IMG/VR virus record: IMGVR_UViG_3300043803_000901
Coordinates: 1 to 33,664 of that record
DNA from: a virus
Direction: 5' to 3' (one strand)
DNA length: 33,664 nt
Both the position numbers and the translations under genes were made by a program. Numbering within the stretch: position 1 is the first letter of the stretch; each line of letters begins with the position of its first letter. Of the stretch, positions 1 through 7,367 are shown piece after piece. The notes beneath the pieces are model-generated. The model was not told the DNA's origin. It ran no database searches and saw nothing but the letters and a program-made list of their open reading frames with translations.

Positions 1-2
1 AA

Positions 3-203
3 ACGCAAAGCGATTCGTTGCAGAACGCTTTCTTCGACTGGATTGAGTACAAGCATGGGCGTGGGGCCAAAGAGTTCTACACCCGAAAGGGCCTCGTGGC
101 GGAGGGCAAGCATTTCGTCCGAAGGCATTTTGAAGATTTCAACGTCGTTCGCGCTGTCGAACGAGCGATCGCATCGAACTGGCAAGGATGGGATCACAAG
201 TAA
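3..203 (+). CDS. C-terminal end of a phage protein, probably replication-related (start outside window)
   Basis: The reading frame is open from the first bases of the window to a TAA at 201-203, so only the last 66 residues are seen. A TTG at 18 is available, but nothing suggests it is a true start. The segment has an F-x-x-W-x-x-Y-K pattern near its beginning and ends in AIASNWQGWDHK. From memory, this layout (W-x-x-Y-K, a helical stretch, then an A-I-x-x-N-W-x-G ending) recurs at the C-terminus of phage replication-initiation or helicase-loader-like proteins. It sits 18 bp upstream of the primase-helicase gene, which fits a replication operon. The family link is an inference from a short tail of sequence; the coding call itself is stronger. 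Confidence 0.6.
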   Translation, partial: TQSDSLQNAFFDWIEYKHGRGAKEFYTRKGLVAEGKHFVRRHFEDFNVVRAVERAIASNWQGWDHK

Positions 204-221
204 CTCACATGGGGGAATGTT

Positions 222-2321
222 TTGAACCACTACCTTTTTGACACAAAGCGAACCAAGTGTTCGTACTGCGGTTCCTCTGACGGATTCGCGCATCTTCTGA
301 ACCCAACGACGAGACAGGTCGTCGCTGCTGGACTCGGAAAGTGTCACTCCTGCAACGTCTTTCGCACCCAGACGGAAGCTGGCTTTGTCTCTGACACCGG
401 AGACCTCGTAGCCGGCGCTGGCGTTGTCGAGGCGAAATACTACGATGTAGCGAAGGTTAAGGCATTTGGACTTACACTTGGTGTTAGTCCGATTGTCGAG
501 TTCGCTAAGACGCTGTTCGGCGACATCGCGCAGTCTACCGCCGAGCAAATGCTGGTCTGCGGTGACAAAGGTGGCAATAGCAGCTTCCTGTACGTCGATA
601 CGAAACAGCGTGGTATGTCTGTGAAGACCATAGCTTACGACGCTGAGACAGGTAGGCGCAGCAAAGATGGCTTGGCCTGGGGATCGCGTAGATTCGAGAC
701 TTCCCAGATTGCTGGGTACGTTACCCCCGAAGGATCAATCCGAACCGTGCGCGTAAGTGACGGTAGCTATCAGCTTCTGTATGGTCAGCACCGACTTGTT
801 TCTGACAATAGGCCGGTGATCATCGTTGAGTCCGAGAAGACCGCCTACATTGCAACAGCGGCAACGGATCAAGCCGTATTCCTCGCTGCTGGTGGTAGCA
901 AGGGCCTGAGCGCGAACAAGGTGCGTGGACTTCGTAAGGCTAACGCAGTGCCAGATGACTTTGCTGACAGGCTGCATGGTAGGCAGGTAACGGTGTGCTT
1001 TGACTACGACGAGTCCGGTGAGTCTGGTGCAGTGCTTGCATCGGAAGCTATGCGTGAACTTGGTGCAGATCATGTTGAGGTATGCAACTGTGAGGAGTTG
1101 CTCACAAACGTCAACATAGGCTTCCCTGCCCACTTGCGTGAGCACTGCGACCTAGCTGACATCTTCATCTGGTGCATGACACACGGCAAGATGTACGAGG
1201 ACATCAACAAGGTCATGCGCTACCTTTTGAAGAAGGGTAGTTCTGAGTCTGTCGTCGAGCGAGCGATTGAAGCGCAGGAGCTTCAGCGTATCACTAAGTA
1301 CGATCACGAGAAGGAGCCGCCGCGACCCAGCTTGTCATTCGTTGATCCGGCAAATGGTAGGTCATCGCAGCTTGCGATACCAGGCAATATCGTGATGCTT
1401 CTAGCAAGCCCTGGTGTTGGTAAGTCGAGTATCGTGTCGGCTATGGTAGCAAAGCATATCCATACTTCCGCTGACGCATTCGGCCTAGAGATTGACGCAC
1501 CGAACGGCATTGTGGTCGTGGATACCGAGCAGTCGCGTGATCAGGTCGTTGGGTTGCACCGGCGTTTGGCTAGGCGTGTTGGATACCATGCTGAGGATAT
1601 GCCGGAGGTATTCGAGCAGCGGAGCGTCAATTGGTTTGTTACGAACAAGCGGCTGCAAGTCGAGAAACAGGTAGACAACCTGTTTGCTGCTGTGGCCACC
1701 TACAACCCTAGCTTTGTCATCGTGGACCAAATCGGTAGCCTAGTCAAGAACGTCAACTCAATCGACGAGACCACGGCGCTGGTTAAGCGCATTGCCGATG
1801 ATGCCGAGACCAACATGCGTACATGGATTGTCGTGCTTCACACGAACCCAACCTCTGACAAGGGGCGTGGTGTACTGGGGTCAGACATCCACCGCTGGGC
1901 GGCTTCGGTACTGTTTGTCCGCAAGCCAGCGGAAGCCGGTGAGCCCTCACTGCTGACAACGAATAATGCAGACGGCACGATGGCTAAGATACGTGCCGGA
2001 GCCCCTGTGCGCGTGTTCTTTGCATGGGACAATGAGCGAGGTGACTTCTACCCGACGCAGAAGACACAGAAGGTACAGGTGGAGCTCCCGACAGTGCTTG
2101 CGGCGGTACATGAGATATTCAACGCTGGGCAAGTAAGTCAGCCTATGGGCTTCGTTGATCTGCGTAAGAAGATCAAAGACTTGTTCGGGGCAACGGACGG
2201 GGCCAAGATATTCAACTATCTCATCAATGGCGAGCTGCTGAAGCGTCAGCCCAATGGTAAGCTGTGGCCCGACTACGAAAAGCTCCAGGCTGCAAACTCT
2301 AGCAAAGCGATCGAACCGTGA
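222..2321 (+). CDS. DNA primase-helicase (zinc ribbon, TOPRIM, RecA-like ATPase)
   Basis: This 699-residue protein has the layout of a phage bifunctional primase-helicase. Four cysteines near the N-terminus (C13, C16, C41, C44) form a zinc ribbon. A TOPRIM-like region follows at about residues 197-270, with IIVESEKTAY supplying the acidic glutamate and VCFDYDESG the D-x-D pair. A RecA/DnaB-type ATPase follows, with Walker A SPGVGKSS near residues 396-404, an acidic VVVDTEQS strand near 427-435, and Walker B FVIVDQIGS near 497-505. The ATPase looks closer to RepA/AAA_25-type helicases than to T7 gp4. It would unwind the fork and lay down primers. The start is TTG at 222, chosen because GGGGGAA lies at 211-217 and the sequence before it is the preceding stop region. 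The C-terminal ~80 residues look like a winged-helix or helical tail of unknown role. Confidence 0.9.
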   Translation: MNHYLFDTKRTKCSYCGSSDGFAHLLNPTTRQVVAAGLGKCHSCNVFRTQTEAGFVSDTGDLVAGAGVVEAKYYDVAKVKAFGLTLGVSPIVEFAKTLFGDIAQSTAEQMLVCGDKGGNSSFLYVDTKQRGMSVKTIAYDAETGRRSKDGLAWGSRRFETSQIAGYVTPEGSIRTVRVSDGSYQLLYGQHRLVSDNRPVIIVESEKTAYIATAATDQAVFLAAGGSKGLSANKVRGLRKANAVPDDFADRLHGRQVTVCFDYDESGESGAVLASEAMRELGADHVEVCNCEELLTNVNIGFPAHLREHCDLADIFIWCMTHGKMYEDINKVMRYLLKKGSSESVVERAIEAQELQRITKYDHEKEPPRPSLSFVDPANGRSSQLAIPGNIVMLLASPGVGKSSIVSAMVAKHIHTSADAFGLEIDAPNGIVVVDTEQSRDQVVGLHRRLARRVGYHAEDMPEVFEQRSVNWFVTNKRLQVEKQVDNLFAAVATYNPSFVIVDQIGSLVKNVNSIDETTALVKRIADDAETNMRTWIVVLHTNPTSDKGRGVLGSDIHRWAASVLFVRKPAEAGEPSLLTTNNADGTMAKIRAGAPVRVFFAWDNERGDFYPTQKTQKVQVELPTVLAAVHEIFNAGQVSQPMGFVDLRKKIKDLFGATDGAKIFNYLINGELLKRQPNGKLWPDYEKLQAANSSKAIEP

Positions 2322-2323
2322 CG

Positions 2324-2331
2324 TATCTTTG
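2324..2331 (+). promoter_or_regulatory. TAnnTTTG motif, possible Bacteroidota-type -7 element
   Basis: The sequence TATCTTTG lies just after the primase stop and 23 bp before the ATG of the first lysis-cassette gene. It matches the -7 consensus TAnnTTTG known for the Bacteroidota primary sigma factor. I do not see the partner TTTG about 19-20 bp upstream, so this is a half-match. It would place lysis genes under their own promoter. Confidence 0.3.
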
Positions 2332-2354
2332 TGCCATCACATACGTTATGGCTC

Positions 2355-2558
2355 ATGATTGATCAAGTACAGCGCGAGACGCACACAGCGACAACTACAT
2401 TTGCTTTCTTTGGCGCAGGGCACTTCTTTTCGTTCTTGGCCGACCAAGTAGCAATGCACAATGTCAATACGCTTTTATCGACGCTCAGTTTTCTCGTTTC
2501 GATAACAGCGGGTATCTTTACCATTGTCAAACACTTACAGAAACGGAAGCAACAATGA
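2355..2558 (+). CDS. Small membrane protein, candidate holin
   Basis: A 67-residue protein from the ATG at 2355. An in-frame GTG at 2331 would overlap the promoter-like motif and is less likely. The N-terminal half contains an aromatic hydrophobic stretch (FAFFGAGHFFSFLADQ), and residues ~35-60 form a clear transmembrane helix ending in the basic tail KHLQKRKQQ. Size, one or two membrane helices, a charged C-terminus and position directly upstream of another membrane protein and an endolysin fit a holin. It overlaps the next gene by 4 bp (ATGA). Holins share little sequence identity, so this rests on topology and neighbours. Confidence 0.6.
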   Translation: MIDQVQRETHTATTTFAFFGAGHFFSFLADQVAMHNVNTLLSTLSFLVSITAGIFTIVKHLQKRKQQ

Positions 2559-2881
2559 GCTATATCAAGAGCATTTGGGCTTGGATCAGTAAGCCTACGA
2601 TGAACAAGCTGGCCGTAGCGTTGTGTGGCGTGTTCGGTGTTCTGTTCCTGTATTCGTTCTTCGAAACCACTGGCGAGCTCAGCTACTTTCCTGCCGCATG
2701 GCTTTGCTCCTCCGGCATTATTACGCTGTTGTACCTCGTTGATCGCTACGGATTCAGCAAACTTGACACGATTCTTTACTTACGGTCTGCCCCGCAACAC
2801 TACTATGGGAAAGTTCTTCCGATGTATTTCCTTGGTATCGTTATTGGTCATATCATCGCACTGCTGCTGGCCATCATCTGA
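2555..2881 (+). CDS. Multi-pass membrane protein of the lysis cassette (holin or antiholin candidate)
   Basis: A 108-residue protein with three predicted membrane helices: one around residues 20-38 (VALCGVFGVLFLYSFF), one around 48-64 (AAWLCSSGIITLLYLV), and one at the C-terminus (FLGIVIGHIIALLLAII). It is translationally coupled to the preceding small membrane gene through an ATGA overlap and precedes the endolysin. Two adjacent membrane proteins before an endolysin often form a holin/antiholin or holin/pinholin pair. I cannot tell which does what, and no family is recognised. Confidence 0.65.
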   Translation: MSYIKSIWAWISKPTMNKLAVALCGVFGVLFLYSFFETTGELSYFPAAWLCSSGIITLLYLVDRYGFSKLDTILYLRSAPQHYYGKVLPMYFLGIVIGHIIALLLAII

Positions 2882-3503
2882 TTACCGAGATTACGTCAAG
2901 CCCTACCATGGGATGAAGGAGACGGGCTACAACCGTGGTCCGTTTATCGACAGCGCCAACCGGAAGTACGCTTACCTTGGAGCACCGTACTGCGCATCGA
3001 GCGTGTCGTTGATACTCGATCGCTGTGGCGCGACGCTGCCAAAGACTAGGACGTCACGGGCCAAAGCATTCGTATCCTCTACGAGCGTTAGTGCTAGGCG
3101 TGTTTGGGAGGGTAAGGACACAATCCCCAAGAACAGCCTGGTTGTGTTCACGCGCAAGGGTGGGGGTCATATTGAGTTCCACGTGGAACAACGAGGCAAC
3201 CTTATGCGTTGCTTCGGCTTTAACACAACACCAGACGGCAAAGCCGGATCACAGTGGAACGGCGTGTGGTCAGGGTATAAGAACCGTGACATTAAAAAGT
3301 CGCTGTCACCATACAGCGTATTCCGCGTGACACACTTCACCCCAGTCGTTTATGCAGCAAAACCGACCAATCGAACTAGCGCTGATAGTGTGCGCCATAC
3401 TGTTAGTAGTTCTCGCACTCAGAATGTGCGATACGCCGTCAAAAAACAAAACCTCGGTAACGGAAAACATAACTATTCTGCCGCCCGAAACGCTGTACGT
3501 TGA
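2844..3503 (+). CDS. Endolysin, CHAP/NlpC-P60-like cysteine amidase or peptidase
   Basis: The core has the pattern seen in phage cysteine-type cell-wall hydrolases: a K-E-x-x-x-N-R-G-P segment (KETGYNRGPFID), then GAPYCASSVSLILDRC with the likely nucleophile cysteine, and GGGHIEFHVE with the likely catalytic histidine. No signal peptide is seen, so export would depend on the upstream holin. The start is uncertain. Residues just before the ATG at 2913 align with the conserved first helix of this family, so an upstream start is likelier; TTG 2844 (or TTG 2832) is the best available. It overlaps the membrane protein gene by 38 bp. The last ~50 residues are basic and low in structure, and they are read out of frame with the next gene. 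Confidence 0.75.
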   Translation: MVISSHCCWPSSDYRDYVKPYHGMKETGYNRGPFIDSANRKYAYLGAPYCASSVSLILDRCGATLPKTRTSRAKAFVSSTSVSARRVWEGKDTIPKNSLVVFTRKGGGHIEFHVEQRGNLMRCFGFNTTPDGKAGSQWNGVWSGYKNRDIKKSLSPYSVFRVTHFTPVVYAAKPTNRTSADSVRHTVSSSRTQNVRYAVKKQNLGNGKHNYSAARNAVR

Positions 3504-3816
3504 CAGGGTTCAGGCGCAAATTCGTTGGCGAACAACGACTAAGTACGATACGGTTACGAACACGTACTACGAAGTAGATACGGTGTTCGAGACTAGGCCA
3601 TTCACTGCGTGCATGGACACCGTAATTGGATGCAATAAATTCCAAGCCGAGTACAACTATCCAGAAAACACGTTCAACAACATCAGCGTTGCAACGTGCC
3701 CCGATACCGTGATTACTCACGATACGGTAACGACAATCGTTGCCGACGAAAAGCGCTGGGAGTATGTCGGTTACGGATTCCTTGGCGGGTTCATCCTTGG
3801 TGTTATAGCTAAGTGA
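3352..3816 (+). CDS. Spanin-like membrane protein with helices at both ends
   Basis: A 154-residue protein. The N-terminus holds a hydrophobic helix (ALIVCAILLVVLALRMC), the middle is a periplasmic-type segment rich in T, D, V and Y with repeated DTV steps, and the C-terminus holds a second helix (YVGYGFLGGFILGVIA). An N-terminal hydrophobic segment followed by a Cys and a C-terminal membrane helix is the topology of unimolecular spanins, which join the outer and inner membranes at the end of lysis. The Cys context (LRMC) is a poor lipobox, so a plain two-helix membrane protein is the alternative. The gene starts inside the endolysin gene and overlaps it by 152 bp in another frame, as Rz/Rz1-type genes often do. 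Confidence 0.6.
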   Translation: MQQNRPIELALIVCAILLVVLALRMCDTPSKNKTSVTENITILPPETLYVDRVQAQIRWRTTTKYDTVTNTYYEVDTVFETRPFTACMDTVIGCNKFQAEYNYPENTFNNISVATCPDTVITHDTVTTIVADEKRWEYVGYGFLGGFILGVIAK

Positions 3817-3821
3817 AAAAC

Positions 3822-3843
3822 ATATTTGCAGTGTCGCAAATAT
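3822..3843. promoter_or_regulatory. 8-bp perfect dyad between lysis and recombination genes
   Basis: ATATTTGC at 3822-3829 is mirrored exactly by GCAAATAT at 3836-3843, with a 6-bp spacer. It sits in the 42-bp gap after the spanin-like gene and 15 bp before the next ATG. It is AT-rich at its tips and lacks a following T-run, so it looks more like a protein-binding operator or promoter element than a terminator. Confidence 0.35.
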
Positions 3844-3858
3844 TTGTTACATTGCAGT

Positions 3859-4308
3859 ATGAATCACGACAAAGAAAGCATAGTCATCGGATTGCTGCTG
3901 CACCTTGGTGGTGTGGATATTGCCAGCGATGAATGCAAGCGACGTGTCGTTGAATCCGTGAGGCCAGTTGATGTTGATGCTACAATCTGGCAGGCACAGG
4001 ACGGTGTTCTTGGTGCTGCTTGGATTGTAGATTTACGTGGCCGTGGTATCATGCAGCTTGTGGCTGACCGTTTGGATGGTGCGAGATGGATGGTATATCG
4101 TCCAACATCGACTGCATCGGTAGTGCACGGTAACAGTGACTATAACACTGCTACGATTGCAGCGTTCCACGATACAAAGCACGACGTTGCTCCACCAGCT
4201 TTGCTTAAGATTGGCGAGACGTATGTGTACCGAAACATCAGCGGGAATGCTGTCGTTGTCAACAGTGATCTCATGGAAGAGATACTGGACACAAATCACA
4301 TCGTATGA
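3859..4308 (+). CDS. Hypothetical protein, first gene of the early/recombination run
   Basis: A 149-residue protein from ATG 3859. An upstream in-frame start at 3826 would read through the dyad and is less likely. The middle looks like mixed alpha/beta sequence (AAWIVDLRGRGIMQLVADRL, then WMVYRPT). No domain or catalytic motif is recognised. It overlaps the next gene by 4 bp (ATGA), so the two are probably co-translated. Its position in front of the annealing-protein gene suggests an early function, but that is context only. Confidence 0.65.
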   Translation: MNHDKESIVIGLLLHLGGVDIASDECKRRVVESVRPVDVDATIWQAQDGVLGAAWIVDLRGRGIMQLVADRLDGARWMVYRPTSTASVVHGNSDYNTATIAAFHDTKHDVAPPALLKIGETYVYRNISGNAVVVNSDLMEEILDTNHIV

Positions 4309-4787
4309 ACATCATCTACCCTGACGGCAGTGGAAAACTGCATGTTGGAACGCGGACACTTCACGTACCGCTTCGGATGGTAGTCGAATTGATACGAGTT
4401 GGAGTGGAGTTCTTTTACTTTGAAGGCGGCCCAGTACATGTGCAGGATGACGAAGACATACTGAAGATTGTCAGTAAACAGCTTGGTTTAGGAAAACCAA
4501 AGCGCCAGCGCATTGTAACGGCAAAGGATAGAGCGCCAACACGGGTGTCAAGAGTGTTGGTGACTGACCCTAACGGCAACGAGTTTGAAGTAAACAACCT
4601 ACTCGCGTGGATGAAGGCTCAGTTTCCTGAGCGCTATAAGTCGCTGTACTTTGCAGCTATACGTGGTCAGGACTGCGCTGGATACAAAGTAAGGCACTTG
4701 GGATGGGTGACAATGACGGTGGTTGGAAGCAAAGAGTTTACACGAAACACAAAGGAAAAGCATGGCAAACGAAATCGCAGAGCTTGA
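4305..4787 (+). CDS. Hypothetical protein with a NUMOD-like C-terminal segment
   Basis: A 160-residue protein. The N-terminal half (residues 1-75) is unrecognised, with a GVEFFYFEGGPVHVQDDED stretch. From about residue 83 the sequence reads as VTDPNGNEFEVNNLLAWMK, then a helix, then HLGWVTMTV. This resembles the 'gn-x-y-x-v-x-nl-x-x-f' plus 'GW' layout of NUMOD-type DNA-binding repeats found on phage homing endonucleases and on some phage DNA-binding proteins. There is no HNH or GIY-YIG catalytic part. A DNA-binding role beside the recombination genes is plausible but unproven. It overlaps the annealing protein gene by 26 bp. Confidence 0.65.
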   Translation: MNIIYPDGSGKLHVGTRTLHVPLRMVVELIRVGVEFFYFEGGPVHVQDDEDILKIVSKQLGLGKPKRQRIVTAKDRAPTRVSRVLVTDPNGNEFEVNNLLAWMKAQFPERYKSLYFAAIRGQDCAGYKVRHLGWVTMTVVGSKEFTRNTKEKHGKRNRRA

Positions 4788-5472
4788 TCAGGACCAAGTT
4801 CCTGAGCGCAAGGTAGTGTTCGACAAGGAATACTACATCACGCGCATCAAGGAAATGGGCTGGAGTCCAGAAGAACTTAAAATGATCTGGTCTAAGCTAC
4901 CGCAGGGCGTTCCTGTTGAGGAAGCGTTTGCATTCCTTGCTCGCGCTAAAGCGTTGAACTTGGACCCCATCTCTGGGCAGATCATCATGCAGTCGCACGC
5001 AGTCAAGAATACTGGCGAGGTTCGGTACACCATCATCGTTGGAATTGATGGCTATCGCAGCATGGCGATCCGTACCGGATTGTACGCCCCAGGCGATGAT
5101 ACCAAGTACGATTACAACGAATATGATGGATCGCTGCGAAGCGCCACGGTATTCGTGAAGCGCTACCACCCTGATTCAAATACATGGAATCAGTTTTCAG
5201 CAACAGCGTTCTTTGAAGAATACTGCGTGTACTACTTTGACCGGGATGCTCGCGAGCGCAAGCCTACGCAGATGTGGGCAAAGATGAGCCACGCAATGCT
5301 TGAGAAGTGCGCTGAGGCGAAGGCCCTGCGTCGTGGTTTCCCTGAAACGCTGGGCGGTCTTTACACGCCGGATGAACTTGCTCAGGCAAACAGTGCAACG
5401 CAGGATGCAGAAGACGCTGCCCGACGTGGCAGGAAGTTAAACGAACGAGCTGTAAAAGCTCTGGGGGAATAG
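4762..5472 (+). CDS. bet: Single-strand annealing protein, RecT/Red-beta (Bet) family
   Basis: A 236-residue protein that resembles the lambda Bet family. Family-like segments include AFAFLARAKALNLDPISGQI, VGIDGYRSMAIRTGLY, ATVFVKRY, and WAKMSHAMLEKCAEAKALRR followed by GFPETLGGLYTPDEL. It would bind ssDNA and anneal complementary strands in phage recombination. The start is ATG 4762 because AAAGGA lies just upstream (4751-4756); an earlier in-frame start at 4723 would lie deep in the previous gene. The next gene, a YqaJ-like exonuclease, starts 1 bp after its stop. That is the usual synaptase-exonuclease pair. Confidence 0.9.
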   Translation: MANEIAELDQDQVPERKVVFDKEYYITRIKEMGWSPEELKMIWSKLPQGVPVEEAFAFLARAKALNLDPISGQIIMQSHAVKNTGEVRYTIIVGIDGYRSMAIRTGLYAPGDDTKYDYNEYDGSLRSATVFVKRYHPDSNTWNQFSATAFFEEYCVYYFDRDARERKPTQMWAKMSHAMLEKCAEAKALRRGFPETLGGLYTPDELAQANSATQDAEDAARRGRKLNERAVKALGE

Positions 5473-5473
5473 C

Positions 5474-6496
5474 ATGAAGCCGTGGAATGGATTGATATTC
5501 TTGTCCTATCGAGGCCGAAATGAGTGGCTTGAAATTCGGAGAGACATTGGTGTGGGAGGTAGTGAGTCTGCTGCTATTCTCGGCCTGTCTCCTTACTCTT
5601 GCAGTGCTCAGGTGTTCTATGAAAAGCTGGGCTTTGCTGCGCCCAAGAAGACGAACCTTCCGATGATCATCGGCAACGAGGACGAGGACAAGATTGCTCG
5701 CCTGTGGTCGCACTATGATTCCAACGTCGGCGTGGATTCTATACCGGTCAACTACGAGGCGAAGCGCATCATTCGCAAGCCTGTCAAGCTCAGTCGCGTC
5801 CTGGTCAACCCAAAGCACCCGCATCTCTTTGCAAATCCCGATAGGTTGTTCTACGAAGGAAAGCGTCGTGGAATCTTGGAAATCAAGACGATCAATCACT
5901 GGGAGTCGCAGAAGTGGGAGTCCGGTGTACCGATTCACTACATCGTACAGATTCAGCACTACATGATGGTTGCGGAAGTCAAGTACGCAGAGCTTGCAAT
6001 ACTTGAGTCTAACAGCAAGATTGACGTTATCCCATTCGAGCCGAGCGTTGAGATTCAGGAACGCATTGCAGAGAAAACGCATCAGTTTTGGACTGACGTG
6101 CTCGAAGCAAGGAAAATTATTAAGGCTGGTGGGATGGAGCTCGACATCCAGCATCTCGTTCCTCCGCCTGACGGATCAGACGCATACACAGAGTTCCTCA
6201 AGGACAAATACAAGGATGGCGCTCAAGACAAGGAAGCTGTCGTTACGGCCACGATCTCTGACCTTGAGACATTGCAAGAGTTCTTTAGGCTGAAAGAGCA
6301 GCAGGAGGCGTTGCAGAAAGAGTTGTCTCTACAAGAGCAGCGCCTGCGGGAGCGCATTGCTGACAGTGCAGTGCTTGACTTCGGTGATCAGTATGGCAAG
6401 GTAACGTGGAGAGCGGACAAGAACGGCAAGCGAGCATTCAAAACCAACGGGGTGAAGAAGGAAGCTGTTTTATCCGCAGAAGAAGCACACCTCTAA
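5474..6496 (+). CDS. YqaJ-like (lambda-exo type) recombination exonuclease
   Basis: A 340-residue protein with YqaJ/lambda exonuclease signatures: EWLEIRRDIGVGGSESAAIL near residues 17-36 (the G-x-G-G-S-E-x-A step), the acidic aspartate in FANPDRLFY near 117-125, the E-x-K in ILEIKT near 134-139, and the IVQIQHYM glutamine helix near 157-164. It would chew 5' ends of dsDNA to expose ssDNA for the Bet-like partner encoded just upstream. The C-terminal ~90 residues contain a Q/E-rich coiled-coil-like helix (QEALQKELSLQEQRLRERI), a common extra in phage versions. The gene's end overlaps the nuclease gene that follows. Confidence 0.88.
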   Translation: MKPWNGLIFLSYRGRNEWLEIRRDIGVGGSESAAILGLSPYSCSAQVFYEKLGFAAPKKTNLPMIIGNEDEDKIARLWSHYDSNVGVDSIPVNYEAKRIIRKPVKLSRVLVNPKHPHLFANPDRLFYEGKRRGILEIKTINHWESQKWESGVPIHYIVQIQHYMMVAEVKYAELAILESNSKIDVIPFEPSVEIQERIAEKTHQFWTDVLEARKIIKAGGMELDIQHLVPPPDGSDAYTEFLKDKYKDGAQDKEAVVTATISDLETLQEFFRLKEQQEALQKELSLQEQRLRERIADSAVLDFGDQYGKVTWRADKNGKRAFKTNGVKKEAVLSAEEAHL

Positions 6497-6897
6497 AGCT
6501 AGACAAAGATGGCAAACCAGTCATACCTGAGTCGGCAGTTCAAAATGCCATAGTGGACTATTTCATCAAACTCGGCTATGAAGTCATCCGGTTCAACAGT
6601 GGTGGTGGTGACATGGGCGGGGGAAGGTGGATATGGTTTTACACTTGGTTTGGACGAGTTGGATGCAAGGAACACGCTGGTGTACCGGATGTATATGTCT
6701 TCGGTAAAGGGCTGTCGTTCTGGCTTGAAATCAAACGAAAATCAGGCGCAAAAAGAAAGAAACAGAAAGAGTTCATTGATGCAGTCAACAAAGCAGGATG
6801 CAGTGGAACCTTCGTTAGTAGCCTTGACGAAGCGATTGCCTACGAGCGCAGTCTACAAGGGTTACGAAATAAGGGTGATGAACAAGAGAAACTATGA
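6406..6897 (+). CDS. VRR-NUC domain nuclease
   Basis: A 163-residue protein. After an N-terminal extension of about 40 residues come PESAVQNAIVDYFIKLGYEV, then a FNSGGGDMGGG loop, HAGVPDVYV with the catalytic aspartate, and FWLEIKRKSG with the E-x-K pair, followed by a lysine-rich helix and GTFVSSLDEA. This is the order of VRR-NUC (PD-(D/E)xK) nucleases, which resolve or cut branched DNA and are frequent in phage early regions. The start is the GTG at 6406 with AAGGTAA before it; no other usual start keeps the first conserved glutamate. It therefore overlaps the exonuclease gene by 91 bp. Confidence 0.85.
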   Translation: MESGQERQASIQNQRGEEGSCFIRRRSTPLKLDKDGKPVIPESAVQNAIVDYFIKLGYEVIRFNSGGGDMGGGRWIWFYTWFGRVGCKEHAGVPDVYVFGKGLSFWLEIKRKSGAKRKKQKEFIDAVNKAGCSGTFVSSLDEAIAYERSLQGLRNKGDEQEKL

Positions 6898-7096
6898 GCC
6901 TGGTGGCGTGCGTGGATGGATTGCTGTCGCGAAAAAGGGTAACGTGTATGTCGTCGGCGCAGACAGCAGTGGTCGCCTTGTAACGAATGCAAGCGAGCAA
7001 GCAGCGATGTCATACATCTGTAGTCTGATAGACTTTGATACTGCCAACCAAAACCAGCTTAGCCCAGGTACAATAGAAAGGCTGTACAATGAATGA
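6878..7096 (+). CDS. Small hypothetical protein
   Basis: A 72-residue protein from ATG 6878 with GGG shortly before it; the open frame extends further upstream inside the nuclease gene but that part is not credible. It has a beta-type N-terminal half (GGVRGWIAVAKKGNVYVVGA) and a helical C-terminal half. No family is recognised. It overlaps the nuclease gene by 20 bp and the next gene by 8 bp. Confidence 0.6.
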   Translation: MNKRNYEPGGVRGWIAVAKKGNVYVVGADSSGRLVTNASEQAAMSYICSLIDFDTANQNQLSPGTIERLYNE

Positions 7097-7355
7097 TCAA
7101 GATAGAGCGGTAGCCGTTTTGACTGGGTTTAGCATTGATAAACTACTCAACACCGTAGACTTCATCGAGGAGATTGTCGGCAGAAGTGGCGTAAAGCACG
7201 GCGACAAAATGGCGCTTGACTTCTGCAAGGCCAACTATCTACCTCGCATGAATGTCATGGAGCTGGTACAGTGCTTGGGTAAGGCTGTCAATCGCAAGAT
7301 GCTCTTGATGAATCCCGACGAAGGCGAACAAGACAGACCATCCATCATTCACTAA
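7089..7355 (+). CDS. Small helical hypothetical protein
   Basis: An 88-residue, mostly helical protein with no recognised motif. It overlaps the previous gene by 8 bp and is followed after 12 bp by a small membrane protein gene. Its place between a nuclease and the SSB suggests an early gene; nothing in the sequence tells its function. Confidence 0.6.
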   Translation: MNDQDRAVAVLTGFSIDKLLNTVDFIEEIVGRSGVKHGDKMALDFCKANYLPRMNVMELVQCLGKAVNRKMLLMNPDEGEQDRPSIIH

Positions 7356-7367
7356 TAGGGCACTGCA

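Noticed and set aside
2625-2843. N-terminal extension of the endolysin frame
   Set aside because: It lies inside the upstream membrane-protein gene, and the residues look random (many Cys, Ser, Pro). The enzyme family does not need them.
5264-6154. 296-codon open frame on the minus strand
   Set aside because: It lies opposite the well-supported Bet and YqaJ genes, and its product has no recognisable motif and an odd composition. It is a shadow of the plus-strand codon pattern.
6578-6877. Upstream part of the small gene at 6878
   Set aside because: It overlaps the VRR-NUC active site in another frame and has no family resemblance.
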